A stretch of DNA of 64,000 bases. Source: Lewinellaceae bacterium. Its GTDB lineage: Bacteria > Bacteroidota > Bacteroidia > Chitinophagales > Saprospiraceae. The notes under the pieces are model-generated. The model was given only the letters and a program-made list of their open reading frames with translations, made no database searches and had not been told where the DNA came from. This document shows, in pieces, positions 35,594 through 44,090 of the stretch; within the stretch, counting starts at the first letter, position 1, and the number at the start of each line of letters is the position of its first letter. The stretch is from positions 1,426,001 through 1,490,000 of the forward strand of contig JACJYL010000001.1 of the NCBI GenBank assembly GCA_020636105.1, written 5' to 3'. Position numbers and translations under genes: made by a program.

Positions 35594-36460
35594 ATGGCAC
35601 GAACAATTAAATCCGGATTAATCCAGATGAGCCTTCCTCTGACAGAAGGCGAAGGAACTATTGAAGAAATTAAAGAGGCGATGCTGCAAAAGCACCTCCC
35701 TTATATAGAAGAAGCCGGTAAACAAGGGGTACAGATCCTTTGCTTACAGGAAATTTTCAATACCCCTTATTTCTGTCCGGGCCAGGATCCGAAGTGGTAT
35801 GCTTCTGCAGAATCCATCCCTGGTCCAACCACTGACCTGATGGCCGAATACGCCAAAAAATACAATATGGTGATCATCGTTCCCATTTACGAAAGGGAAC
35901 AGGCTGGTGTGTTGTACAATACGGCAGCGGTGATCGATGCAGACGGCACTTTATTAGGAAAATATCGTAAGAATCATATTCCCCACACTTCAGGGTTTTA
36001 TGAAAAATTCTTTTTCAAACCCGGCAACCTGGGCTATCCTGTTTTTAAAACCAGGTATGCTACTATTGGTGTTTATATCTGTTATGACCGCCATTTTCCA
36101 GACGGCGCCAGGATCCTGGGGTTGAACGGGGCAGAGATCGTTTACAATCCGTCGGCGACTACCACAGGATTATCGCAATACCTCTGGGAACTGGAACAAC
36201 CTGCCCATGCTGCGGCAAACGGCTACTTCATGGGATGCATCAACCGGGTGGGAACCGAAGCCCCCTGGAACGTAGGTAAATTTTACGGCAGTTCTTATTT
36301 TGTAGATCCCCGCGGGCAGATCTTCGCCAGGGCTTCTGAAGACCAGGATGAATTGCTGGTGGCTGAATTCGACCTGGAGATGATTGATGAAGTGAGGAAC
36401 ATCTGGCAATTTTTCAGAGACCGCAGACCGGAAACCTATTCCAGATTAACAGACTTGTAA
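35594..36460 (+). CDS. Beta-ureidopropionase (N-carbamoyl-beta-alanine amidohydrolase)
   Basis: This nitrilase-superfamily enzyme hydrolyses N-carbamoyl-beta-alanine to beta-alanine, CO2 and ammonia. The 288-residue protein carries the catalytic triad Glu53 (CLQEIF), Lys126 (KYRKNHIP) and Cys163 (YICYDRHFP). The segments GFYEKFFFKPGN and NRVGTEAPWNVGKFYGSSYF match the N-carbamoyl amidohydrolase branch. Sequence alone would also fit N-carbamoylputrescine amidase. Its position between dihydropyrimidinase and PreT makes the pyrimidine role much more likely. Confidence 0.9.
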   Translation: MARTIKSGLIQMSLPLTEGEGTIEEIKEAMLQKHLPYIEEAGKQGVQILCLQEIFNTPYFCPGQDPKWYASAESIPGPTTDLMAEYAKKYNMVIIVPIYEREQAGVLYNTAAVIDADGTLLGKYRKNHIPHTSGFYEKFFFKPGNLGYPVFKTRYATIGVYICYDRHFPDGARILGLNGAEIVYNPSATTTGLSQYLWELEQPAHAAANGYFMGCINRVGTEAPWNVGKFYGSSYFVDPRGQIFARASEDQDELLVAEFDLEMIDEVRNIWQFFRDRRPETYSRLTDL

Positions 36461-36475
36461 TTTACATTAATAACC

Positions 36476-37798
36476 ATGGCTGAATACACTCAACCTGTCA
36501 CGCTCGAAGACGTTGACCGTAATTTTGAACAGATCAAACCCTTAATGAACCAGACAGAAGCCTTTTACGAAAGCGGGCGCTGCCTGTTTTGTTATGATGC
36601 TCCCTGCGTTAAAGCGTGCCCCACGGGCATCGATATTCCTCTTTTCATCAAACAGATTAACACCCACAATCTCAATGGATCTGCCAAAACTATTTACAGC
36701 GCTAATTACTTTGGAAATACATGTGGAAAAGTTTGCCCCACAGAAGTGTTATGCGAAGGGGCTTGTGTATTCAACGAGCAAAATGTAAAACCCATTGAGA
36801 TCGGGCGTTTGCAGTCCTACGCTACCACACAGGCTATAAAAAAGGCCATGCCGCTCCATAAAAAGAACAGCCCTAATCATAAAAAGATAGCCATCATCGG
36901 TGCCGGGCCGGCAGGCATTTCCTGTGCTTGTGAATTGAGGTCACTGGGTTATGCTGTAGATATCTTTGAAGCACAAAACCTTCCATCAGGTCTTATCGTC
37001 CATGGAGTGGCCCCCTACAAAATCAACAATAACGATGCACTGGAAGAGGTAGATTACCTGCAAAAACAATTTGGGTTTAAGATCAAATTTAATGCCCCAG
37101 TCACCACCAAAGAACAACTTTTAGTCCTGGAAACGGAATACGATGCCATTTTCCTGGGCATTGGCCTGGGGAAAACAGCCTCTCTCCTGATCGACGGAGA
37201 GGAACTCGAACATTGTATCGGGGCAACGGAATTCATACAACAGGTAAAATTATCCCCGCTAAAAACCCATGTTGGCAAAAAGGTGGTGGTCATCGGTGGC
37301 GGAAATACGGCCATGGATGCAGCCTCCGAATGTGCCCGCCTTGGCGCAGAAGAAGTTACCCTGGCCTACCGGCGCTCCAGGGAAGAAAAAGGAGCCTATG
37401 ATTTTGAATACGACCTCGCCAAAGGTGTGGGGGTGAAGGGCCTTTTTAACGTTTCTCCGGTGGCCATACTGGGAGAGGGCAAAGTGGAGAAGGTACGCTT
37501 TGTGAGAACCAAAGTTGAGAATGGAAGGGTAATCACGCTTCCTGACAGTGAATTTGAAATCGAATGCGATATGACCATTCGTGCCACAGGGCAATCCAAA
37601 ATGATTGAATTACTGGAACGGATCGAAGGCCTGGAACTCGATCGAAAAGGCAATATCATTACCCACCCGGAAACATTTCAAACAGGTCACCCAAAATACT
37701 TTGCGGCAGGGGACGCCGTCAACGGTGGCGCGGAGGTCGTGAATGCAGCAGCGGAAGGGAAAAAAGCCGCACAAGGCATCCACAAACTACTTTCCTGA
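36476..37798 (+). CDS. preT: NAD-dependent dihydropyrimidine dehydrogenase subunit PreT
   Basis: PreT supplies electrons from NAD(P)H to PreA for reduction of uracil and thymine to the 5,6-dihydro forms. The 440-residue protein has an N-terminal Fer4_20-type domain with two 4Fe-4S cysteine sets (CLFCYDAPCVKACP at about 37-50 and CGKVCPTEVLCEGAC), an FAD-binding IAIIGAGPAGIS motif and an NAD(P)-binding VVVIGGGNTAMDAAS motif, like glutamate synthase small subunits. It follows the beta-ureidopropionase gene by 15 bp. Its partner PreA is 2.1 kb downstream, separated by an ompA-like gene. Confidence 0.92.
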   Translation: MAEYTQPVTLEDVDRNFEQIKPLMNQTEAFYESGRCLFCYDAPCVKACPTGIDIPLFIKQINTHNLNGSAKTIYSANYFGNTCGKVCPTEVLCEGACVFNEQNVKPIEIGRLQSYATTQAIKKAMPLHKKNSPNHKKIAIIGAGPAGISCACELRSLGYAVDIFEAQNLPSGLIVHGVAPYKINNNDALEEVDYLQKQFGFKIKFNAPVTTKEQLLVLETEYDAIFLGIGLGKTASLLIDGEELEHCIGATEFIQQVKLSPLKTHVGKKVVVIGGGNTAMDAASECARLGAEEVTLAYRRSREEKGAYDFEYDLAKGVGVKGLFNVSPVAILGEGKVEKVRFVRTKVENGRVITLPDSEFEIECDMTIRATGQSKMIELLERIEGLELDRKGNIITHPETFQTGHPKYFAAGDAVNGGAEVVNAAAEGKKAAQGIHKLLS

Positions 37799-38036
37799 AA
37801 GGAAATCAATTTTTTATGTTGAGAATTAATTTGTATATTGTTTTTTTAAATTAGCCAAGCCCGGTAAATAATTTAACTTTCAATTGATTTTCATTTACAC
37901 GAAAATTAATTGTTACTCTTTTCAATAAAACACGTCTACATTTACAAATATACTTTTGGCTATTTACATTCCTTTGAGCCGGACCTCATGGTCCTTTAAT
38001 CCTTATTTTGTTTTACTCTAAACCTATTTTTTGAAC

Positions 38037-39614
38037 ATGAAAAAATTATACTTTTTAGCGATTTTCCTGCTGGCCATTAACATTTCTTCCCAGGCACAGG
38101 ATAAATGGGAAGCTGGCATTTTCCTGGGAGGGTCTTCTTATTTCGGTGACCTGGTCCATTCCGATTTTTTCCCGTATCTTGATCAAACCCGTTTCGCCTA
38201 CGGGGCCAATGTACGTTATTCCTTCCTGCCTGTTTTTTCGGCTCAATTGAATTTTCTGCATTCAGGACTCAAGGGAGATGATGCCATCCGTGCCGACAAA
38301 GGATATGAGGTGCCCAACAGAAATATAAGTTTCACTTCCGGGGTCAACCAGATTGGATTATTATTTAGATATGAACCCCTCGCCAACAAGCGTTACGCCG
38401 ACGGGGCATTTAAGCGATTGATCTCACCTTATATTACCGCTGGAGTAGCCTACGACTTCATGAAAGTGGAGGCCGATTATTCAAAAGCGGCAGGGGGTTA
38501 TGTCGCGTTGGGCCAGCAGGATCAGACGGCTCTTAATGATAAAAATTCCCATTTAAATTTACCCATTGGCGGCGGTATTCGCTTTGATCTGAATGAAAAA
38601 GTGGGCCTTGATCTTGGATTTACCGTAAACAGGGCCTCTTCGGATTTGCTGGACGGGGTCAGCCTCAGCGGCAACCCGGACAACAATGACTGGTACCTGG
38701 CAGGAGGTTTAACCCTTGCCATGAAACTGAGCGGCAAAAAAGATACGGATAAAGATGGGATTGCCGATAAAGATGATGCCTGTCCGGATATGGCTGGAAC
38801 CGCTGGTACTAAAGGTTGTCCGGATACTGACGGAGACGGAGTCGCCGATAAAGACGACAACTGTCCATTGGAAAAAGGTATCCTATTTGGTTGCCCGGAT
38901 TCCGATAATGACGGCATATCCGATAAAGATGAAGGATTGATGGGGACTGACCCTAAAAATCCGGATACGGATAGCGATGGGATCATGGACGGAAAGGAAA
39001 ACCTCAACGGGAATGCAACGGTTGATGCAGGAGAAAGCAATCCCCTTGATGCCTGTGACCCCGATAAAAATAATGCAAACTGTGACTTAGATGGCGACGG
39101 TTTAATCAATGCTATCGATCAATGTCCTACGGTCTTTGGAGAAAAATTATTAGAAGGCTGTCCGGATGCGGATGGTGATGGCATTCCTGATAAAGATGAT
39201 AAATGTCCTAACGAAGTAGGACCGAAAAGCAACAATGGCTGTTCGGAATTACAGGATAATGAAAAAGAAGTGTTGACGGTTGCCATAAAAAATATCCAGT
39301 TTGAAACGGCTCAGGCAGTGCTGAAACAGGTTTCTATTCCTGTCCTCAAACAAATTGCGGATATCATGAAAAAATATCCTTATTACTCTCTTAAGATCAG
39401 CGGCCATACGGATAACGTGGGAGATCCCAACAAAAACCAAAATCTTTCTGAACTCCGGGCCGAGGCCTGCATGATCTGGTTAAATGCCAATGGAATTGCA
39501 AAGTCAAGGATGGAAAGCAAAGGGTACGGGGAAAGCAAACCCATCGCGACCAATAACACGGAAGAAGGCAGAGCTCAAAACAGAAGAGTTGAATTTGATT
39601 TGATTATAAAATGA
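38037..39614 (+). CDS. OmpA family outer-membrane protein with thrombospondin type-3 repeats
   Basis: The 525-residue protein has a signal peptide (MKKLYFLAIFLLAINISSQAQ) and an N-terminal beta-barrel-like domain (about 22-230). About six calcium-binding TSP3 repeats follow (DTDKDGIADKDDACP, DTDGDGVADKDDNCP and similar, about 238-400), then a C-terminal OmpA domain that binds peptidoglycan (ISGHTDNVGDPNKNQNLSELRA). It likely links outer membrane and cell wall. Its function is unrelated to the flanking preT and preA genes, and its own upstream region has a TACTTTTG box. An in-frame TTG at 38031 is not preferred. Confidence 0.92.
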   Translation: MKKLYFLAIFLLAINISSQAQDKWEAGIFLGGSSYFGDLVHSDFFPYLDQTRFAYGANVRYSFLPVFSAQLNFLHSGLKGDDAIRADKGYEVPNRNISFTSGVNQIGLLFRYEPLANKRYADGAFKRLISPYITAGVAYDFMKVEADYSKAAGGYVALGQQDQTALNDKNSHLNLPIGGGIRFDLNEKVGLDLGFTVNRASSDLLDGVSLSGNPDNNDWYLAGGLTLAMKLSGKKDTDKDGIADKDDACPDMAGTAGTKGCPDTDGDGVADKDDNCPLEKGILFGCPDSDNDGISDKDEGLMGTDPKNPDTDSDGIMDGKENLNGNATVDAGESNPLDACDPDKNNANCDLDGDGLINAIDQCPTVFGEKLLEGCPDADGDGIPDKDDKCPNEVGPKSNNGCSELQDNEKEVLTVAIKNIQFETAQAVLKQVSIPVLKQIADIMKKYPYYSLKISGHTDNVGDPNKNQNLSELRAEACMIWLNANGIAKSRMESKGYGESKPIATNNTEEGRAQNRRVEFDLIIK

Positions 39615-39649
39615 TCTTGAAAGCTTTTGCTTTTTAAAAACAAAAGTTG

Positions 39650-39690
39650 CCCCGAATTCAGTGTCAAATACCTGGATTCGGGGTTTTTTA
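39650..39690 (+). terminator. Terminator of the OmpA-like gene
   Basis: CCCCGAATTC (39650-39659) pairs with GGATTCGGGG (39674-39683), a 10-bp stem with one G-T, followed by TTTTTTA. It separates ompA from preA transcription. Confidence 0.85.
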
Positions 39691-39820
39691 TTTCATAATT
39701 TTTGTATTTTGACCTCCAAAACCAAAAACCCAAAAAGCCAGCAGTTCAGGTCTGCCGTTTTTTTTTATCTTTAAATCCTTTGAACACTCCCGACCTGCGG
39801 CATGATGTCACTGCGCTCCA

Positions 39821-39847
39821 TTTGAACAATTTGAACAATTTGAACAA
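39821..39847. repeat. Three perfect 9-bp repeats upstream of preA
   Basis: TTTGAACAA is repeated three times in tandem, ending 49 bp before the preA ATG. TTTGAAC units also occur as scattered copies near 39779 and 52099-52150. Confidence 0.65.
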
Positions 39848-39896
39848 TCTATACCCCAAAACCAACACTCTTACATTCTTACAAAAAAAATAAACC

Positions 39897-41225
39897 ATGC
39901 CAAACCTAACCGCCAACCTCGCAGGAATAAAATCGCCCAATCCTTTTTGGCTGGCCTCGGCCCCACCCACCAATTCCGGTTACCAGATCATGAAAGCCTT
40001 TGAAGCCGGCTGGGGAGGAGCTGTCTGGAAAACGTTGGGGATTCCAGTGATCAATGTATCCAGCCGTTACGGAGCGGTCAATTATCGCGACAAACGAATG
40101 ATGGGATTTAACAATATAGAACTCATCTCCGACAGACCGTTGAGTGATAACCTACGGGAGATGGAAGAAGTCAAAAAGTACTTTCCCAACCATGCAGTTA
40201 TCGCTTCTTTGATGGTTCAATCGAAAGCGGAATGGCACCAGATCGTCCAGGATGTACAAAATGCGGGGGCGGATGGCATTGAACTCAACTTCGGCTGTCC
40301 GCATGGGATGTGTGAGCGGGGCATGGGCTCCGCCGTTGGCCAGGAACCGGAAGTCATCAAAACGCTGGTAGGCTGGGTGATGGAAGTAGCTAAAGTCCCT
40401 GTCATCGTAAAACTTACGCCCAATATTACGGATGTTACGCAACCAGCGATGGCTTCCCAGATCGGGGGCGCTGATGCTATCTCTCTTATCAATACCATCC
40501 AAAGCCTGGTAGGCGTGGATCTCGACCATTTTGCCCCCTACCCCATTGTGGACGGGAAAAGTACCAATGGCGGTTATTGTGGCCCGGCGGTAAAACCTAT
40601 TGCCCTGAATATGGTCAAAAACTGCGCCGTCCACCCTGAATTCAAGCTCCCCATTTCCGGCATTGGCGGAATTGAAACCTGGCGTGACGCCGTAGAACAC
40701 ATCATGCTGGGAGCTTCCAATGTACAGGTCTGTACAGCGGTGATGCACTATGGTTTTGGCATCGTCCGCGAAATGATCAGCGGGCTGGAAGAATACATGA
40801 TCGAAAAGGGATTTGAAACCATTGACGAAATGGTTGGAAAGGCCCTGCCCAACGTTATGGACTGGGAACACCTCAATATGAAATACGAAGTCAAAGCAAA
40901 AATTGACTCCACCAAATGCATCGGCTGCGACTTATGTTACATTGCCTGTGAAGACGGTGCCCACCAGGCCATCCGTATTCCGGAACATTCCACCAACCGC
41001 ATCCCGGAGATCATCGATGAAAATTGCGTGGGATGTAATTTATGCTCACTGGTCTGCCCGGTGGAACAATGCATCACCATGGTCAGAACGGATGATGGCA
41101 CCGAACATGAAACCTGGAAAGATTATACCTTGAATGGCAAAGCCCCGGAAAGTTTTGACGATGAACGGGCAGGTGGCCGGGGCCATCATATTCCGGCTCC
41201 TGCCGATGCGTTAAGGAAAAAGTGA
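39897..41225 (+). CDS. preA: NAD-dependent dihydropyrimidine dehydrogenase subunit PreA
   Basis: PreA is the FMN-containing catalytic subunit that reduces uracil and thymine. The 442-residue protein has a dihydroorotate-dehydrogenase-like barrel (SPNPFWLASAPPTNSGYQIMKAFEAGWGGAVWKTLG; ELNFGCPHGMCERGMGSA; PVIVKLTPNITDV; GIGGIETWRDAVEHIMLGASNVQVCTA). It ends with two 4Fe-4S motifs (CIGCDLCYIAC and CVGCNLCSLVC) that accept electrons from PreT. Together with PreT it corresponds to the two halves of animal DPYD. The gene is followed closely by a small membrane protein gene. Confidence 0.95.
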   Translation: MPNLTANLAGIKSPNPFWLASAPPTNSGYQIMKAFEAGWGGAVWKTLGIPVINVSSRYGAVNYRDKRMMGFNNIELISDRPLSDNLREMEEVKKYFPNHAVIASLMVQSKAEWHQIVQDVQNAGADGIELNFGCPHGMCERGMGSAVGQEPEVIKTLVGWVMEVAKVPVIVKLTPNITDVTQPAMASQIGGADAISLINTIQSLVGVDLDHFAPYPIVDGKSTNGGYCGPAVKPIALNMVKNCAVHPEFKLPISGIGGIETWRDAVEHIMLGASNVQVCTAVMHYGFGIVREMISGLEEYMIEKGFETIDEMVGKALPNVMDWEHLNMKYEVKAKIDSTKCIGCDLCYIACEDGAHQAIRIPEHSTNRIPEIIDENCVGCNLCSLVCPVEQCITMVRTDDGTEHETWKDYTLNGKAPESFDDERAGGRGHHIPAPADALRKK

Positions 41226-41249
41226 CATGGATGATTTAAGCCAATAAGC

Positions 41250-41612
41250 ATGAAAGAAGATGTTCTGGACGAACCTTATGAGGAAAAAGATTTTAAATAT
41301 GCAAAACGATCCTTTCGGTTATTCCTTTGGACTTTAGGAATTTTTGGCCTGCTCTTCCTCTTTACATTATTCCCATTATCATGGATTGGCCGATTACCGG
41401 AATTGGGTCGGGATCTTTTGTTTGGCTTTCCTGTTTTTATCATGCTGATCACCAGTGCAGGAGGGTTTAAGCAGGCGATAGTAAGCCTGAGTAAAAAGGA
41501 ACCGTGGCAATACCAAAAAATCGTTGGCCTGATCGGTAACGCTATTTTCATCCTGTTATTTATCCTTATGATCCTCTCCAATGTATTGGAAGTGCTGGCA
41601 GTCATGTCCTAA
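41250..41612 (+). CDS. Small membrane protein, unknown function
   Basis: The 120-residue protein has an acidic N-terminus (MKEDVLDEPYEEKDF) and three hydrophobic segments (about 23-46, 56-72 and 90-115). I do not recognise a family. It starts 24 bp after preA on the same strand and could be co-transcribed, but nothing links it to pyrimidine metabolism. Confidence 0.6.
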   Translation: MKEDVLDEPYEEKDFKYAKRSFRLFLWTLGIFGLLFLFTLFPLSWIGRLPELGRDLLFGFPVFIMLITSAGGFKQAIVSLSKKEPWQYQKIVGLIGNAIFILLFILMILSNVLEVLAVMS

Positions 41613-41727
41613 GATGTGTTGTTTTAAAAATGAATGCCCGAAACCTCCAATAGATTTTTTATATTTGAACGCTATGATTTCCGCTTCTTATAAAAAAAAG
41701 AATCAAAACAAATCAATATCACCCAAC

Positions 41728-42108
41728 ATGAAAGAAGCTACTCAGTTCCTCGGCATCGTTCCGGTCTTACCGTCAGAAGATATTTCACGAGATGTTATCT
41801 GGTATAAAAAACATCTTGGTTTCGAATGTCTTTTCAACGATGGAATGTATGCCATCCTCAAAAGAGACCTCCTATTCATCCATCTTCAATGGCATTCCGG
41901 CACCAAAGAGGATCCGGTTAATGGGGGCACCGTGATTCGCATCTTTGTAAAAAAAATCCACCCTTTATTTCAGGAATTTGTAATAAAGGGAAGCATTGAT
42001 GAAGACAAACTTCGCCTTGAAACGGCCTGGAACACCAATGAGTTTGGCCTTTTTGATTTGAATAATAATGCCATTTTTTTTGTAGAAAATATTGACTTGA
42101 AAATTTAG
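41728..42108 (+). CDS. VOC (glyoxalase/bleomycin-resistance) superfamily protein
   Basis: The 127-residue protein is a single vicinal-oxygen-chelate fold: FLGIVPVLPSEDISRDVIWYKKHLGFECLFNDGMYAILKRDLLFIHLQWH then a second beta-alpha-beta-beta-beta half ending FGLFDLNNNAIFFVENI. Proteins of this shape bind small hydrophobic or metal-activated ligands; many act as antibiotic-binding proteins. The ATG at 41728 puts the fold at residue 5. An upstream ATG at 41674 lies only 6 bp after a good -7 box (TATATTTG, 41660-41667) and is less likely. Confidence 0.75.
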   Translation: MKEATQFLGIVPVLPSEDISRDVIWYKKHLGFECLFNDGMYAILKRDLLFIHLQWHSGTKEDPVNGGTVIRIFVKKIHPLFQEFVIKGSIDEDKLRLETAWNTNEFGLFDLNNNAIFFVENIDLKI

Positions 42109-42137
42109 CCCTGTGTAACAAAAAAATAGACAAAAAA

Positions 42138-42182
42138 AGATGACACCTTTAAGCAAAGCCTATTTGCAAAAAAGTGTCACCT
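42138..42182 (-). terminator. Terminator of the leftward exported-protein gene at 42206
   Basis: Read leftwards, a 13-bp stem with two A-C mismatches encloses a second small GCAAA/TTTGC hairpin and ends in TTTTTTTG. It lies 23 bp after that gene's stop, between convergent genes. Confidence 0.6.
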
Positions 42183-42205
42183 GGCGGAAAAAATAAATTT
42201 TATTA

Positions 42206-43822
42206 TCAGGGTTGTTTTATGAATTTATAAGCCCCGATGTTTGTCACCAACACATAACATCCCACAGGTAAACCGGCTACATCGATCACATGACCGGCAT
42301 GCTGTTGGTCAACTGATTTTACATAGGCACTTAAATCCTGGTTCAGCATATTAAAAACCTTGAAATAGGTGATTTTTTCTGAAGACTCGGCAATATTAAT
42401 TTGAGCAGAACCGGCATTGAATGACATCATGCTTGTTGTACCGGTACTGCTGCTGGAGGGTATCTTAACCTTCGAGATTGCTGAATAGACAAAATTTCCA
42501 TCAGAATTAACCTGTTTCAACCGGTAGTAGGTTATCCTTGAAAAAGGATTGGCATCATTGAGGATATAATTGGTTGCCCCTCCTGTCGGACTGGCTTCCG
42601 GGGTTATTGAGCCTACGATCTCCCAATTTACACCCTCCGCAGAATGCTGTATTTCGTAATAATCAATTTCAGTTTCAAAATCAGCAGACCAACTACATTC
42701 AACATATCCACCGCCGGCAGCATTGCCATACTTGTATTGATAGTTTGGAGGCAGAAGAAAGGGCAATAAATATGGATTGATGGTTCCTGCATAACAACCA
42801 AATGTATTATGCAATGCATCGGCCACCTTGTTCCAGCCATTGATATCATTCCTGAGTCTCATCTTTTCCTGCTCCATATGGATGAACCTTCCATCTGTTA
42901 AAGTCGCATTGTCTTCACAAATATCCACGCTGGAATTGATTAACCTCCCCTGGGTATTGGTAAAACCAATGAGCCTGTCCCACATAAGATCCTGATGTGC
43001 AATTTTGAAAGTGAGCACCGGATCGATAGCATTTAATTCATCCGCCAAAATATCGATATAATCTACTGCTGGCGTTACTCTTGTTCCATTGCTAAGAATC
43101 ACATAAGGGTCACTTACTTTTTTACCAAAAGCATGTAAGGAAATAAAATAAGAATCACTGAAATGAGTAAACAACTTACCGGTGGTAGCCTGAAAAACAG
43201 AAGTGGTGGTATGCCCCATATCCGACATTTTATGAGGAACTAATGCCCCCTGTCCGGGAATTTCATTGCAGGATTGGGTCAATCCGTCACAAGAGGATTC
43301 CTGAACCCTGTTGCAGCGGTGAGCTCCTGACATCTGGAAGAACATGGCTTTAATTTCACGGAATACATGGATTCCTTCCTTGTCGGTTCTGAAATCGAAA
43401 ATGGGGTGAGGCACCTGGATTACAATCCGGTTGCAATAATAGGGGTTAAATATATACGTTCCCCAATAATTGGTTCCCGCATTCCGCAACATAAAATAGA
43501 CATCCCCCTGGTCATCCGTAAATTCTACCAATTCATAATCAAGTCCCGCTGCAATCTGAGCAGCTCCATCATAATCCTTATCAAACAACAACGTCAGAAC
43601 ATTATTCCATTGATCTAACTGTTCGTCTGTTGGGTCCTGATACTCCCCCCCTTCAATACCCGGCATATCATTGGAGACATCTACAACTTCATCAAAAATA
43701 TCGCCTGCTTCAATAATGACCTGTGCCTTTACCAGGGAACCTGTCAACAGTGCCATTACAAATACGATTAAAAAAAATGTTCTTAACAAAATGTTCGGTG
43801 TTTTTCCTGTACCTTTTTCCAT
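42206..43822 (-). CDS. Exported protein with probable T9SS sorting domain, unknown catalytic domain
   Basis: The 538-residue protein has a signal peptide (NILLRTFFLIVFVMALLTGSLVKAQ). The central region (about 100-380) has clustered His, Asp and Cys residues (QVPHPIFDFRT, GAHRCN, SDMGHTTTSVFQATT, YFISLHAFGK) that look like metal or active-site positions, but I cannot assign a family. A fibronectin-like module (YYEIQHSAEGVNWEIVGS ... ITYYRLKQVN) and a type A-like sorting end (YFKVFNMLNQ ... PVGCYVLVTN) suggest T9SS secretion. The ATG at 43822 is preferred over upstream frame extensions. Its promoter carries the paired direct repeats shared with the gene at 50489-51259. Confidence 0.75.
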   Translation of the reverse strand: MEKGTGKTPNILLRTFFLIVFVMALLTGSLVKAQVIIEAGDIFDEVVDVSNDMPGIEGGEYQDPTDEQLDQWNNVLTLLFDKDYDGAAQIAAGLDYELVEFTDDQGDVYFMLRNAGTNYWGTYIFNPYYCNRIVIQVPHPIFDFRTDKEGIHVFREIKAMFFQMSGAHRCNRVQESSCDGLTQSCNEIPGQGALVPHKMSDMGHTTTSVFQATTGKLFTHFSDSYFISLHAFGKKVSDPYVILSNGTRVTPAVDYIDILADELNAIDPVLTFKIAHQDLMWDRLIGFTNTQGRLINSSVDICEDNATLTDGRFIHMEQEKMRLRNDINGWNKVADALHNTFGCYAGTINPYLLPFLLPPNYQYKYGNAAGGGYVECSWSADFETEIDYYEIQHSAEGVNWEIVGSITPEASPTGGATNYILNDANPFSRITYYRLKQVNSDGNFVYSAISKVKIPSSSSTGTTSMMSFNAGSAQINIAESSEKITYFKVFNMLNQDLSAYVKSVDQQHAGHVIDVAGLPVGCYVLVTNIGAYKFIKQP

Positions 43823-43854
43823 GATTAGTTTATAATTTTTGTTTAATGATGAGA

Positions 43855-43924
43855 CAAATTTAAGGCGGAGAGTAAGGCAGGAAAAGCCCAAATTGATAGA
43901 TGGATGGTTTCGGTTGATGGATGG
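43855..43924 (-). promoter_or_regulatory. Promoter with 21-bp-period direct repeats (candidate LytTR operator), copy 1
   Basis: On the plus strand: CAAATTTA (43855-43862, i.e. -7 box TAAATTTG leftwards), 30 bp, TTGATAGATGG (43893-43903), 10 bp, TTGATGGATGG (43914-43924), then TAAG. The same layout with the same spacings occurs at 51309-51378. LytTR regulators bind pairs of direct repeats about 21 bp apart, and a LytTR regulator gene lies 2.6 kb away. Confidence 0.7.
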
Positions 43925-43984
43925 TAAGCAGCAGAAAATAGTAAGATCGGAAGTATTGTTTTAGTGGATAAAAAATGGTGATTC

Positions 43985-44029
43985 CGAAAAAAATCAAACC
44001 GGACTTTAACCCTATTGGCTAAAGTCCGG
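43985..44029 (-). terminator. Terminator of the tail-fibre-like gene
   Basis: Read leftwards, CCGGACTTTA pairs perfectly with TAAAGTCCGG (10 bp, 11-nt loop) and is followed by TTTGATTTTTTTC. It lies 62 bp after the stop codon at 44091. Confidence 0.8.
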
Positions 44030-44090
44030 CTGAATTCAGATCATCACAATGCTCCCATACAATGAATTTATGTCGGTTTAGAAATGATCC

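Noticed and set aside
40152..40871. 239-codon leftward ORF
   Set aside because: Antisense to the PreA barrel; no recognisable motifs.
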